A stretch of DNA of 57,709 bases, from positions 1 through 57,709 of the forward strand of contig JAFEBS010000041.1 of NCBI GenBank assembly GCA_018242525.1, in the 5' to 3' direction. Source of the stretch: Planctomycetota bacterium. GTDB lineage: Bacteria > Planctomycetota > Planctomycetia > Planctomycetales > Planctomycetaceae. A program made the translations under genes and the position numbers. Numbering within the stretch: the first letter of the stretch is position 1; each line of letters opens with the position of its first letter. The notes below the pieces were generated by a model, which was not told the DNA's origin, made no database searches, and saw only the letters and a list, made by a program, of their open reading frames with translations. This document shows positions 34,856 through 43,198 of the stretch, in pieces.

Positions 34856-35182
34856 ATGGCCGGAAAGGTGTTAGAATTCACGGACGCCAATTTTCAGACG
34901 GAAGTTCTTACCTGCCAAGACCCTGTGCTGGTTGACTTCTGGGCTCCCTGGTGCGGTCCGTGCAAAATGATCGCCCCGGCGATCGAAGAATTGGCAAACG
35001 ATTTCTCGGGTCGTGCTCGCATCGGCAAGGTGAATACGGACGACAATCCCGGAACTCCCAGCGAGTACCGGATCAGTGGTATCCCGACCGTGATCCTGTT
35101 CAAGGGAGGCCGGGAAGTTCAGCGTTTCGTCGGACTGACGCAGAAGCCGAAGCTCGCACAAGCGCTCGAACTTCTGTTGTAG
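34856..35182 (+). CDS. trxA: thioredoxin
   Basis: 108 residues from the ATG at 34856, preceded by AAGGA at seven bases; the frame extending back to 34781 is not needed. The active site is WCGPC (Cys33 and Cys36) in 'DFWAPWCGPCKM'. The cis-proline loop is 'GIPTVILFKGG'. This is the canonical thioredoxin fold for reducing protein disulfides in the cytoplasm. It is probably monocistronic: a perfect consensus promoter precedes it and a terminator-like hairpin follows. Confidence 0.95.
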   Translation: MAGKVLEFTDANFQTEVLTCQDPVLVDFWAPWCGPCKMIAPAIEELANDFSGRARIGKVNTDDNPGTPSEYRISGIPTVILFKGGREVQRFVGLTQKPKLAQALELLL

Positions 35183-35197
35183 TCAGCATTTGAAGTC

Positions 35198-35221
35198 AGC
35201 TCGGCGGTGATCCGCCGAGCT
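35198..35221 (+). terminator. hairpin after thioredoxin gene
   Basis: AGCTCGGCGG and its exact complement enclose four bases (TGAT), 15 bases after the thioredoxin stop. There is no clear T-run behind it, so it may be a weak terminator or an RNA-stabilising hairpin. It lies just before the next gene. Confidence 0.6.
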
Positions 35222-35288
35222 GCGAATGTTTGGGAAAAATCGACCAGGCACGCAAGGATTCGCGTGCCGACAGGGAAGGATTCCCCTC

Positions 35289-37346
35289 ATGGACGAGCGG
35301 AAGATCGATGCCCCGCCGCTGCAGTCGGTTGCGCCTCAGGAACATCCGTATTCGGATTCATCTCGATCCCTTTCGTTGAACGGAAGCGAACTGAGGATCG
35401 ATCCGCCGCATGTTTCCACCAATATCGGGGGAGTTGCGCCAACGCAGGTGACAGCCCCTGCGCCGTTCGCCGCACCAACTCCGCGTGCCAACTCGCAACT
35501 CTTGTTGGAAGCGGGCCGAATCCTCGAACAACTGCAGATTCAGGACGCGGATCTGAACCAGCGGCAGGCGAATCTGGAGGAACAGATCGCCGCATTCGAA
35601 GCGGAACGGCAATCCTTCCAGGAACGACGCGCTGCCGACGAAGGTTTGCTCGAAGAACGACGCCGGACGCTGGCAGCCGACGAAGCCGACCTCAGGCAGC
35701 GTTTGGCGGAAACTCAGGAGTTGCTGGCCCAGATCGAGGCCGCTCGAAGCGCCGTCGAGCAGGACCGAATCAGTGTCGATCATCAGCGCACAACGCTGCG
35801 ACAGGAACTGCTGGACGAACTGCAGCACGACCGCCAGGAACTGGCGCTGGAGCATGAGCGGGCTCGAGCCCTGAGTGCATCGCTGGAGGAACAACTGCGA
35901 CTGACGACGGCCGAGGCCGAAAAGCTAATCCAGGGTGAGCGTGAGCGGCTGTGGCAAACATTGATCCTGGAATGGGAAGAACGCCGCGTTCAGTTCCAGC
36001 GCGACCACGATTCCTGGCTGGCCACAGTACAGGCGGAAAAGGTCGAAATCGAGCGGGAAAAGGCCTTTTACGAAGCGGCAGTCCGCAACGCCGAAACGGA
36101 CTTCGCCGCCGCCCGGCTCGCCCAGGACGCGGAATTGCAATCGTTGCGCGAGGAACAGATTGCCGCACTGCAGGCGGAACGAGCCCAGTTGCAGGAGGCC
36201 ATTCGGGCGGAAAAACAGGACTGGGAACGAACGCTGGCGGAACAGCAGGCCCAGTTGCGGGCGGCCTACGCGGATGAATCCTCGGCCCTGCAACTTGAGC
36301 GTGATCGTCTGGTGGAGTCCCTGGAATCCGTCCGGGCCGATCTGCAAATCGAGCAGGACGAATGGAACAAAGCCCGTTCCGCGCAGCTTGCGGAACTCCA
36401 GGGCGAGCGGGCGGTGCTGGAGAATCGAATTCGCTTCCAGCAGGAGCATCTTGAGAAGCTGCGTGCGGACCTGGAACGGGCTCAAAACGAACATCGAAAA
36501 GATCGCCAGGTCGAACGACAGAGGATGGAAGACGACAGCCGCCAGATCATCCGTCGGATGCGTCAAATTGACCTGTATCGCTCGTCGATCGACGAACGGG
36601 AAAAGTCCCTGGAGCGCGAGCGGGAAGTTCTGGAAAAATCACGCCGTGCGTTCTCCAGCAGCGTCGATCTCGACCGCCTGAACCTGCAGCGGGAACAGAG
36701 TGCCTGGCAGGCCGAACGCCAGATCCAGCAGTCCGAACTGCTGAAACAGCAGGAACTCTACAGCACTCACGCCGAGAGCCTGGAAAGCCGTCGGATCCGA
36801 TTGGAAAAACTTCGGACAGAGCTGGAAGACACGCATCGATCAACACTGGAAATGCGACTGGCCGTTGAAGAGGCCTGGGTCGAACTGACTCAGGCCGCGG
36901 GCCAGGAAGCTGCTCGCGAACGCGTCGAGCAGGTTCGAAACACCCTGGTGGGATACTATCGCCAGTTGCACGAAGGCCTGGTGGAACAACGCCGCGAACA
37001 CCTGGAATCACAGTCCAAGTTCGAGCGTTTGCGGGCTGACTTCCACGACGAACGGCAGAAGTTGATGGAGTGGATTTCCACCCGAGATCAAGAATTGCGG
37101 GTCGGCGAAGAACGACTGCGACTGGCTGCCGCCGATGCGGCCAATCGCGATTCCGCCTGGCAGTCCGCACGGAATCGCTGGATGCAGGAAAAGGCCGAAG
37201 CAGAGCAGGTCATTCGAAAGTTGCTCGGTGAATTGGGCAATCAGCATCGCGATCCCGCGATGGGACTGCCTTCCGACATTCCAATGCTGGCAGGACTGAG
37301 CTCAATCCCAGGTTCATTGACGGACTCGATCGGTACGATCGATTGA
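35289..37346 (+). CDS. long coiled-coil protein of unknown function
   Basis: 685 residues from the ATG at 35289, which has AGGA in a good position; an ATG at 35226 would overlap the terminator region. After a Pro/Ser-rich N-terminus (about 70 residues), nearly the whole protein is heptad-rich coiled coil full of Glu, Gln, Arg and Ala ('AELEQRL'-like repeats), to about residue 650. It ends in a short non-coiled tail. No enzymatic motif and no signal peptide are seen. Such proteins are common in planctomycetes, which have complex cell architecture, and a scaffolding or cytoskeletal role is only a guess. It is three bases from the convergent epmA gene. Confidence 0.8.
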   Translation: MDERKIDAPPLQSVAPQEHPYSDSSRSLSLNGSELRIDPPHVSTNIGGVAPTQVTAPAPFAAPTPRANSQLLLEAGRILEQLQIQDADLNQRQANLEEQIAAFEAERQSFQERRAADEGLLEERRRTLAADEADLRQRLAETQELLAQIEAARSAVEQDRISVDHQRTTLRQELLDELQHDRQELALEHERARALSASLEEQLRLTTAEAEKLIQGERERLWQTLILEWEERRVQFQRDHDSWLATVQAEKVEIEREKAFYEAAVRNAETDFAAARLAQDAELQSLREEQIAALQAERAQLQEAIRAEKQDWERTLAEQQAQLRAAYADESSALQLERDRLVESLESVRADLQIEQDEWNKARSAQLAELQGERAVLENRIRFQQEHLEKLRADLERAQNEHRKDRQVERQRMEDDSRQIIRRMRQIDLYRSSIDEREKSLEREREVLEKSRRAFSSSVDLDRLNLQREQSAWQAERQIQQSELLKQQELYSTHAESLESRRIRLEKLRTELEDTHRSTLEMRLAVEEAWVELTQAAGQEAARERVEQVRNTLVGYYRQLHEGLVEQRREHLESQSKFERLRADFHDERQKLMEWISTRDQELRVGEERLRLAAADAANRDSAWQSARNRWMQEKAEAEQVIRKLLGELGNQHRDPAMGLPSDIPMLAGLSSIPGSLTDSIGTID

Positions 37347-37348
37347 GC

Positions 37349-38419
37349 TTATGCCCGATCGAATGGGAAGGCGATGACATCGGCCAGGCACGTCTTTCCC
37401 AGGGCAAGCATGATCAGCCGGTCGACTCCCAGTGCGTTTCCGGACGACGCGGGCAGTCCATGATCCATCGCTTCCAGCAGGCGGCTTTCCGATGGTAATG
37501 AACGTAGTCCAGAGGCTGATCGCAAGGCCGACTGCTCGCAAATGCGTTCACGGAGAACGGCCGGATCCGTCAGTTCGTGATAGCCGTTGCAAAGTTCCAC
37601 TCCATCGATATAGAGCTCGAATCGCTCGGCAACGACCGGGCCACCGGGGTACACGACGGTTGTCCTGGACAAGGCAGCCTGACTGCCGGGGTAGTGATAC
37701 AGAAACGTCGGTCGATCGCGCCCCAGGTGTGGCTCAACAAGTTCTGCCAGCAGCCAATTCAGCCAGCCATCGCGATCCTGCGCGTCCAACGCCGGTGGCG
37801 GAGTCAATTCTCGTTCCCGGGCCAGTCCCCACAGCAACTCCAGCGGAGCGTCCAGAACCTTTCGCCCTGTATACCGCTCAAATGCGTCATCATAGGAAAG
37901 TCGTTCAAACCCCTGGGCGCTGGCAACGCGGGCGAACATACGGTCCAGACCAGATTTGTCACTTGAACTCGCCGCAAGGAGTTGGTTCGCGGTCGCGAAA
38001 ACGGTTTGCACCAGCGATTCTGTGAACTTCATTTGTGCGTGATGATCGACTCCCACGCGATACCATTCGACCATTGTGAATTCGGGATTATGCTGTTGTC
38101 CGATTTCGCCGTTTCGAAAGACTTTTCCCAATTGATAAATTGCGGTCGCTCCAGCCGCCAGTAATCGCTTCATGGCAGATTCTGGCGATGTCTGCAGATA
38201 TCGTGGTTCACCGCCCTGAGCCCATTGTCGTGGCAGGGGAAGAAAATCGGTCACAAACGGCTCCAGCCAGGCATCCACAACGATGTCTGCCGACAGGAGT
38301 GGCGTTTCGACTTCAAAGTATCCCGCTTCTTCGAAAAAACGGCGAATCGCCGAGAGCAACAGGGCACGGTGTCGCAACGTCAACAGGCTGGCGGTGGGAA
38401 GGTAATCAGACACTGGCAT
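37349..38419 (-). CDS. epmA: EF-P--(R)-beta-lysine ligase EpmA (GenX/PoxA)
   Basis: 356 residues from the ATG at 38419; a longer frame reaches 38494. It is a class II lysyl-tRNA-synthetase-like catalytic core without an anticodon-binding domain. Motif 1 begins 'HRALLLSAIRRFFEEAGYFEVETPLL', motif 2 includes 'VFRNGEIGQQHNPEFTMVEWY' and motif 3 is GNALGVDRLIML. The length fits EpmA (about 325) rather than LysRS (about 500). It adds (R)-beta-lysine, made by EpmB, to Lys34 of EF-P. All three genes of the pathway are within 7 kb here. No epmC-type hydroxylase was noticed. Confidence 0.93.
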   Translation of the reverse strand: MPVSDYLPTASLLTLRHRALLLSAIRRFFEEAGYFEVETPLLSADIVVDAWLEPFVTDFLPLPRQWAQGGEPRYLQTSPESAMKRLLAAGATAIYQLGKVFRNGEIGQQHNPEFTMVEWYRVGVDHHAQMKFTESLVQTVFATANQLLAASSSDKSGLDRMFARVASAQGFERLSYDDAFERYTGRKVLDAPLELLWGLARERELTPPPALDAQDRDGWLNWLLAELVEPHLGRDRPTFLYHYPGSQAALSRTTVVYPGGPVVAERFELYIDGVELCNGYHELTDPAVLRERICEQSALRSASGLRSLPSESRLLEAMDHGLPASSGNALGVDRLIMLALGKTCLADVIAFPFDRA

Positions 38420-38715
38420 TATCCACGACTGTCGAATCAAGACACCGACGACCGCCACGAAGCGTTCGCGGAATGCGGAGTCTGACAGGGTCATTGCGAC
38501 TCCGAAAGTCTGACAGGGACGATGGATTTGACGCCCACTTCAGGATTTCGATGACGAATCAACCGCCGGCCGCCCTTCGACCGCTCCGATTCTCAAGTTT
38601 CTGTTGCAGAAAGACTTCCAAAACGCCATAGTCTGGGCTTGTCGTGGCGACGGGGAAAGTCCGTTTGAAGCCCTCGCCCACTTTTGATCGAGTTCTCGCT
38701 GATTACTGAGTGTAA

Positions 38716-40248
38716 ATGGCCAATCAACCTCCGCGTTCGGGATCGAAGGATAAGGATGACGACTCCTGGGGTAAGCTCGCCTCAGATTTGTTTGGCATCC
38801 AGTTTGGTGGTGCGTCGGATGACGACGATTTCGACCTGACAGAAGACGAGCCCGCGACGGCTGCTCCTGTATCACCTGCTCCTACGGGACTTGCGGCTGT
38901 CGAGCCGATCTCCGCCGTGCCAAGTGACGAACCGGATTTGTCGTTCCCCGAGGACGATGATGAAGTCGTCGTGGCACCTGTCAGGCGCACCGAGCGGCCC
39001 GCGCCGGCTCCAGCACCAACACCGGTTGCCAAAGCGAAGATCGAAGAACCGGTTGACGACGAGCGTGAAGTCGCGAATGACCGAACCGACAAGCGAGACG
39101 ATTCCGAAAAGGACATCTGGGATCTGCTGGAAAGCTGGAACTGGGACGAACCGAATCGTGAATCGTCGCGTTCCCGATCTGCAGACGATTCGCAATCATC
39201 CATGCCGCGTTCGAGCGGCGGACGATCGGGAGGGCGTCGTGACGATCGCGGACCGCGTCGCGAACGAACTCGCGACCAGGGCGGTGATCGTAGTTCAGAC
39301 CGTCCACCACGCCCGCGTGAATCCGCAGCCGCTGCACCTGCGCCTCAGGAAAGCGAAGCCCGCGAGATCCGACCGCCACGGCGTGAAGAACGTCCGCGAC
39401 GCGCCGAGTCCGCTGACCGGGACAGGCAGCGATCCGAACGCCCGCCAGCGGAACCACGGCCAGCGCGGTCTGAGCAGGGCGAACGTCGCCCGCCACGATC
39501 GGCAGACCGCCCCTCGCCCGCCCGATCTGACGATGAATTCGCCTCGGGTTTGGATGAATCAACCGTCGCACGAAAGCCACCGGTTCCAGAACGCGGCCGG
39601 CCGACGACACCGCCACGTCGAAAGCCGCTTCCACCAGCGCGCGAAGCGCTCGACGAATTCGATGGAGATCTGTTCGAGGACGCAGAAATCGACGAAGCAT
39701 CAATCGATGCCGAGCCTGCAGAAAGCGCGGAAGCAGGCGAAGAATCCACTTCTGGCGAACCCCGCCGTCGCCGCCGCCGACGACGACGTGGTGGTCGCTC
39801 GCGACGCGAAGAACCTGTTCGCGAATCGGACGGCGTCGAGAGCCCTGCTGACGCGGACGAATCGGCAGAAAGTGTCGATGATGAATTTGTACCGGAATTG
39901 ACCTCAGAAGCCGCGACGGACGAATCCGAAACCGACCAGGAAGCTCGACGGCCGCGACGACGCCGGCGTCGTGTTCGACGCCGTTCTGAAGAGACGACTC
40001 CACCCGTCGAAGTTGAAGCCGAAGAGAACGCAGACTCCAGCGATTCTATTGAGTTGGAACTGGACGACGACGAACCTTCAGAGCGGGCCGGGTTTGAGGA
40101 GGACGACGAAGAAGCTCCTGTTCCGGTCAGTTACGAGGGAATTCCGTCATGGGAAGAAGCCATCTCGTACTTGCAACGACGACCGCGTGACCCACGCCAG
40201 CGTGGCGAGGGGGCACCGCGGGGACGTGGTGGTCCGCACCGACGGTGA
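38716..40248 (+). CDS. highly charged, probably disordered Arg/Glu-rich protein
   Basis: 510 residues, made almost wholly of acidic and basic stretches. Residues 1-140 hold acidic clusters (DDDDFDLTEDE, DDDDEVVV). A short conserved-looking hydrophobic patch, DIWDLLESWNWDEPNRE, follows near residue 137. Long Arg/Pro/Glu tracts come next, with 'RRRRRRRRGGRSRREE' near residue 352. The end is 'IPSWEEAISYLQRRPRDPRQ' plus an RG-rich tail. The composition recalls the disordered scaffold parts of RNase E-like or RNA-helicase partner proteins. An RNA-binding role is inferred only from charge and RG motifs. It ends four bases before mtaB, so both are probably co-transcribed. Confidence 0.75.
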   Translation: MANQPPRSGSKDKDDDSWGKLASDLFGIQFGGASDDDDFDLTEDEPATAAPVSPAPTGLAAVEPISAVPSDEPDLSFPEDDDEVVVAPVRRTERPAPAPAPTPVAKAKIEEPVDDEREVANDRTDKRDDSEKDIWDLLESWNWDEPNRESSRSRSADDSQSSMPRSSGGRSGGRRDDRGPRRERTRDQGGDRSSDRPPRPRESAAAAPAPQESEAREIRPPRREERPRRAESADRDRQRSERPPAEPRPARSEQGERRPPRSADRPSPARSDDEFASGLDESTVARKPPVPERGRPTTPPRRKPLPPAREALDEFDGDLFEDAEIDEASIDAEPAESAEAGEESTSGEPRRRRRRRRRGGRSRREEPVRESDGVESPADADESAESVDDEFVPELTSEAATDESETDQEARRPRRRRRRVRRRSEETTPPVEVEAEENADSSDSIELELDDDEPSERAGFEEDDEEAPVPVSYEGIPSWEEAISYLQRRPRDPRQRGEGAPRGRGGPHRR

Positions 40249-40252
40249 TGCC

Positions 40253-41554
40253 ATGACGGACAATTCGGCCGGCCTGAAAACGTGCCGACTGGTCACACTC
40301 GGTTGCAAGGTCAACCAGTACGAAACGCAACTCGTACTGGAGACCTTGGAACGCAACGGTTTCCGTGAGGCCATCAGGGACGAACCAGCCGATCTGTGTG
40401 TCGTGAACACCTGTACGGTGACGGCCAACGGCGATTCGCGTTCCCGGCAGGTCATTCGCCAGTTGGCACGTCAGAATCCGGGGACGCGCACCCTGGTGAT
40501 GGGTTGCTATGCCACGCGCGATCCGCAGAGCGTCAGCCGGTTGCCGTCCGTGTTTGAGGTCGTCACCGACAAGCGCGAGCTACCCGATATCCTGGAACGG
40601 CACGGGATCCACGACATGCCGACCGGAATCAGCCGCTTTGAAGGACGCAAGCGGGCGTACGTCAAAGTTCAGGACGGATGTATCCTGAAATGTACGTACT
40701 GCATCATTCCTCAAGTGCGGCCCGGGCTCCGCAGCAGGCCTCCGGACGACATCGAAGACGAAGTCCGCCGGTTGATCGACAACGGCCATCAGGAAATCGT
40801 CCTGACGGGAATTCACATCGGGCATTTCGGCGTCGACACCACGCGCGGCCGGTCGGGATTGCCGCCGTTTCGCCTGGCCCATCTTTTCCAACGCCTGGAC
40901 CGAATTCCCGGTCAGTGGCGAATGCGACTGTCGAGCATCGAAGCGGCGGAAATCGACGACGATTTCATCGCCGCTGCGGCTGACTGTGAACACCTGTGTC
41001 CTCAGTTTCACCCGGCTCTGCAGAGCGGATCCAATACTGTCCTGCAGCGCATGCGTCGCCGCTATACGATCGAGAGATTCCTGAAGACAGTCGAAAAAAT
41101 GCGGGCGAGACTCGACAATCCCGCATTCACAACGGATGTCATCGTGGGGTTTCCCGGCGAAACCGACAGCGAATTCGCGGAAACATTGCAGGCCTGCCGC
41201 GATGCTGGATTTATGAAGATTCACATCTTTCCGTTCAGCCCCCGCCGGGGGACTCCCGCAGCAACCCTGCCAGATCAGGTCCATGGAACGGTTCGAGAAG
41301 TCCGCATGCAAACGCTCGAACGACTGGAGCGCGAACTGGCGCGACAGTATTATGCGTCGCGGGTGGGAAGTGATACCGAAGTTCTGATTGAGGGGCTGCT
41401 GGAAAACCGTCCTGGGTGGGTCCACGGAACCGATCGACGCTATGTGCCGGTGGAAATCCCGGGAAACTCCACGGATCTGGCGCGAATGATTCGCGGACGC
41501 GGCGTACGGGCCGTCGAACACTGCCTGGAGGCGGAACGGGAGATAAGTGAATGA
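40253..41554 (+). CDS. mtaB: tRNA t6A37 methylthiotransferase MtaB
   Basis: 433 residues from the ATG at 40253, right after the stop of the charged-protein gene; the long upstream frame to 39971 lies over that gene. 'TLGCKVNQYETQ', 'NTCTVTANGDSRSRQ' and 'VMGCYATRDP' are the auxiliary-cluster cysteines of MtaB; 'GCKVNQ.ET' distinguishes it from MiaB. The radical-SAM motif is CILKCTYC. A TRAM-like C-terminus follows ('GLLENRPGWVHGTDRRYVPV'). The enzyme makes ms2t6A37 in tRNA-Lys. It overlaps the STAS gene downstream by ATGA (41551-41554). Confidence 0.9.
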   Translation: MTDNSAGLKTCRLVTLGCKVNQYETQLVLETLERNGFREAIRDEPADLCVVNTCTVTANGDSRSRQVIRQLARQNPGTRTLVMGCYATRDPQSVSRLPSVFEVVTDKRELPDILERHGIHDMPTGISRFEGRKRAYVKVQDGCILKCTYCIIPQVRPGLRSRPPDDIEDEVRRLIDNGHQEIVLTGIHIGHFGVDTTRGRSGLPPFRLAHLFQRLDRIPGQWRMRLSSIEAAEIDDDFIAAAADCEHLCPQFHPALQSGSNTVLQRMRRRYTIERFLKTVEKMRARLDNPAFTTDVIVGFPGETDSEFAETLQACRDAGFMKIHIFPFSPRRGTPAATLPDQVHGTVREVRMQTLERLERELARQYYASRVGSDTEVLIEGLLENRPGWVHGTDRRYVPVEIPGNSTDLARMIRGRGVRAVEHCLEAEREISE

Positions 41555-41934
41555 CGTCACTCGCTGATTTCAAACCGGCATTCATGACATTGGAAATTCG
41601 AGGTCCCATCGTCGTAGCGCATATCACCCGTCAGAATCTGTCCGAGGAGGAGAATATCGAAGAGTTGGGCCAGGAGTTCTCGATGCTGGTCGAACACTTC
41701 AGTTGCCGGTTGCTGGCCGTCGATATGCAGGCTGTCAGCCTGATCACGAGCGCCGCATTGGGAAAACTGATTTCCCTGCATCGAAACCTGCATCGTCGCG
41801 ACGGGCGACTGGTCGTGTGCGGTGTCAGTGGCATGGTCGAAGATGTTCTCAGAACGGCCCGTTTGACGGACTATTTCTCAATGGCGACGACGACCGATGA
41901 AGCCGTGGCTCTTCTGGAAAACGCGGCAGGCTGA
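41551..41934 (+). CDS. STAS domain protein (anti-sigma factor antagonist-like)
   Basis: 127 residues forming one STAS domain: 'MTLEIRGPIVVAHITRQNL', 'CRLLAVDMQAVSLITSAALGKLISLH', 'GRLVVCGVSGMVEDVLRTARLTDYF'. The segment D-(M)-QAVSLITSAALGKL corresponds to the phosphorylatable loop of SpoIIAA-like proteins; here the Ser sits in 'ITSAAL'. Antagonists of this type are controlled by a serine kinase and a phosphatase, but neither is encoded in this window. The start overlaps mtaB (ATGA), and tmk follows 18 bases after the stop. Confidence 0.85.
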   Translation: MTSLADFKPAFMTLEIRGPIVVAHITRQNLSEEENIEELGQEFSMLVEHFSCRLLAVDMQAVSLITSAALGKLISLHRNLHRRDGRLVVCGVSGMVEDVLRTARLTDYFSMATTTDEAVALLENAAG

Positions 41935-41952
41935 ATTCTGGAAGGTTGAGTC

Positions 41953-42624
41953 GTGGGACGGTTGGTGGTCATCGAAGGGATTGATGGATCCGGCAAGGGG
42001 ACTCAAGCGGCACGCCTGTATGACACGTTGCAGGCAACCGGAATGCGCTGCCACTTGTTCAGCTTTCCACGTTACCAGCAAACCCAGTTTGGGTCCAAGA
42101 TTGCGGATTTTTTGAACGGACGATTTGGCCAGTTGGATCAGGTCAGTCCGTTCCTGGTCTCGCTGCTGTTTGCTGGCGACCGATTTGAATCTCGCAGGGA
42201 CCTGCTGCAGGCCATCGTCGATCATGATGTTGTTCTGTGTGATCGCTACGTGGCCTCCAATATCGCGCATCAGGCGGCGAAGTTAACAGGTGCCGAACGG
42301 CAGGAATTGATCCGGTGGGTCCAATACGTTGAACACAGCCTGTATGAACTGCCGCACGCCGATCAAACAATCTTCCTGGACCTGCCAGTCCAGTACGCGA
42401 CGCAACTGATCGCCAAGAAGGCTCGTCGAACTTACACCAACCAGGCCGCTGACCTGCAGGAGGCGGACTCGGAATACCTGCAGAAAGTCCACGATGTGTA
42501 CCGCCAGCTGGCCGCAGACGGGGCAGGGTGGTCGCGGATTGATTGCCTGAGGGACGGACAAATCAAGTCGATGGATGAAATCGCCGACGAAGTCCGCCGG
42601 GCCGTGTGCAGCAATCCGTTCTAA
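41953..42624 (+). CDS. tmk: thymidylate kinase
   Basis: 223 residues from a GTG start with GGAAGG seven bases upstream. The P-loop is GIDGSGKGT (residues 9-17). 'VVLCDRYVASNIAHQ' is the DRY/H region that binds dTMP, and 'KKARRTYTNQAADLQE' is the lid-like segment. The enzyme phosphorylates dTMP to dTDP in DNA precursor synthesis. It is slightly longer than Escherichia coli Tmk (213 residues). It is the fourth gene in the plus-strand run from 38716, with tight spacing to the STAS gene. Confidence 0.92.
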   Translation: MGRLVVIEGIDGSGKGTQAARLYDTLQATGMRCHLFSFPRYQQTQFGSKIADFLNGRFGQLDQVSPFLVSLLFAGDRFESRRDLLQAIVDHDVVLCDRYVASNIAHQAAKLTGAERQELIRWVQYVEHSLYELPHADQTIFLDLPVQYATQLIAKKARRTYTNQAADLQEADSEYLQKVHDVYRQLAADGAGWSRIDCLRDGQIKSMDEIADEVRRAVCSNPF

Positions 42625-42733
42625 GATTGCGGTCTCACAATCTGGGCCCGCAAATGGAAAGATTTCCACGTTGGACATGCGTATTCCAATTCCCCCCTCG
42701 CACGTCGAATGGATGCTTCCAAGGAATTGAACA

Positions 42734-43129
42734 ATGGCGGACTTTGAACAGTTGGTGGCGTCGCGCAAAGCATGGATTGCCGAGTTTCTGCAACCCTGGT
42801 GTCGGTCGGCGACGCTGATCGCGCTGAAACAGGCCGAGCAGGAATGGCTGGATATAGCCGGCAAGGTCGCCCCGGAAAAAACTCTCTGGCCCTGGGCGTG
42901 GTCACGGTTCCCGGAACTCGTGCACGAGACACTGGGGATCGAAGAAACCACACAGGTCGAAGTCAATCTGAATGACGGCCGAATGGTTCGTGGATATCCC
43001 GATTCGCGAGCCAGCCTGCAGGGACAACTGGTCCTCTGGGGCAATGAATCCCCGTCGCTGGAACCGCGTGAATTGGGTCCATTCTCGATCGAACAAATCG
43101 CGAGTATTCGACGTATCGCACTGACATAG
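42734..43129 (+). CDS. small conserved-looking protein, unknown; stop codon supplied by a repeat
   Basis: 131 residues from the ATG at 42734, 109 bases after tmk. The protein is soluble. It has 'RKAWIAEFLQPWCRSATLIALKQAEQEWLDIAGKVAPEKTLWPWAWSRFPELVHETLGIEE', then a beta-rich C-terminal half with 'VEVNLNDGRMVRGYPDSRASL' and 'GQLVLWGNE' that looks like a small SH3-like or PilZ-like barrel. No family name was recognised. Its TAG stop (43127-43129) belongs to the TAGCAG end of a palindromic element. The original C-terminus may have been longer. Confidence 0.7.
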   Translation: MADFEQLVASRKAWIAEFLQPWCRSATLIALKQAEQEWLDIAGKVAPEKTLWPWAWSRFPELVHETLGIEETTQVEVNLNDGRMVRGYPDSRASLQGQLVLWGNESPSLEPRELGPFSIEQIASIRRIALT

Positions 43130-43180
43130 CAGCCCGTGGTAAAAGAAGGGCCTGACCGGGTCTGCCCCTTTTACCACAGG
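43127..43180. repeat. palindromic element copy 2
   Basis: Starting TAGCAGCCCGTGGTAAAAG, then GGGCCTGACC and a complementary right half ending ACCACAGG, this is an imperfect hairpin of about 20-base arms. It matches the arms of the copy at 18055-18160 (TAGCAG-T/C-CCGTGGTAAA, GGG.CTGACC) but lacks its inner loop. The TAG at its left end is the stop codon of the upstream gene. It also lies close to the convergent gene at 43199 and may act as terminator. Confidence 0.7.
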
Positions 43181-43198
43181 CGGATTGGCGATCGCGGA

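Noticed and set aside
35198..35221. Riboswitch or attenuator upstream of the coiled-coil gene
   Set aside because: Only a simple 10-base hairpin is present; no conserved aptamer structure was seen.
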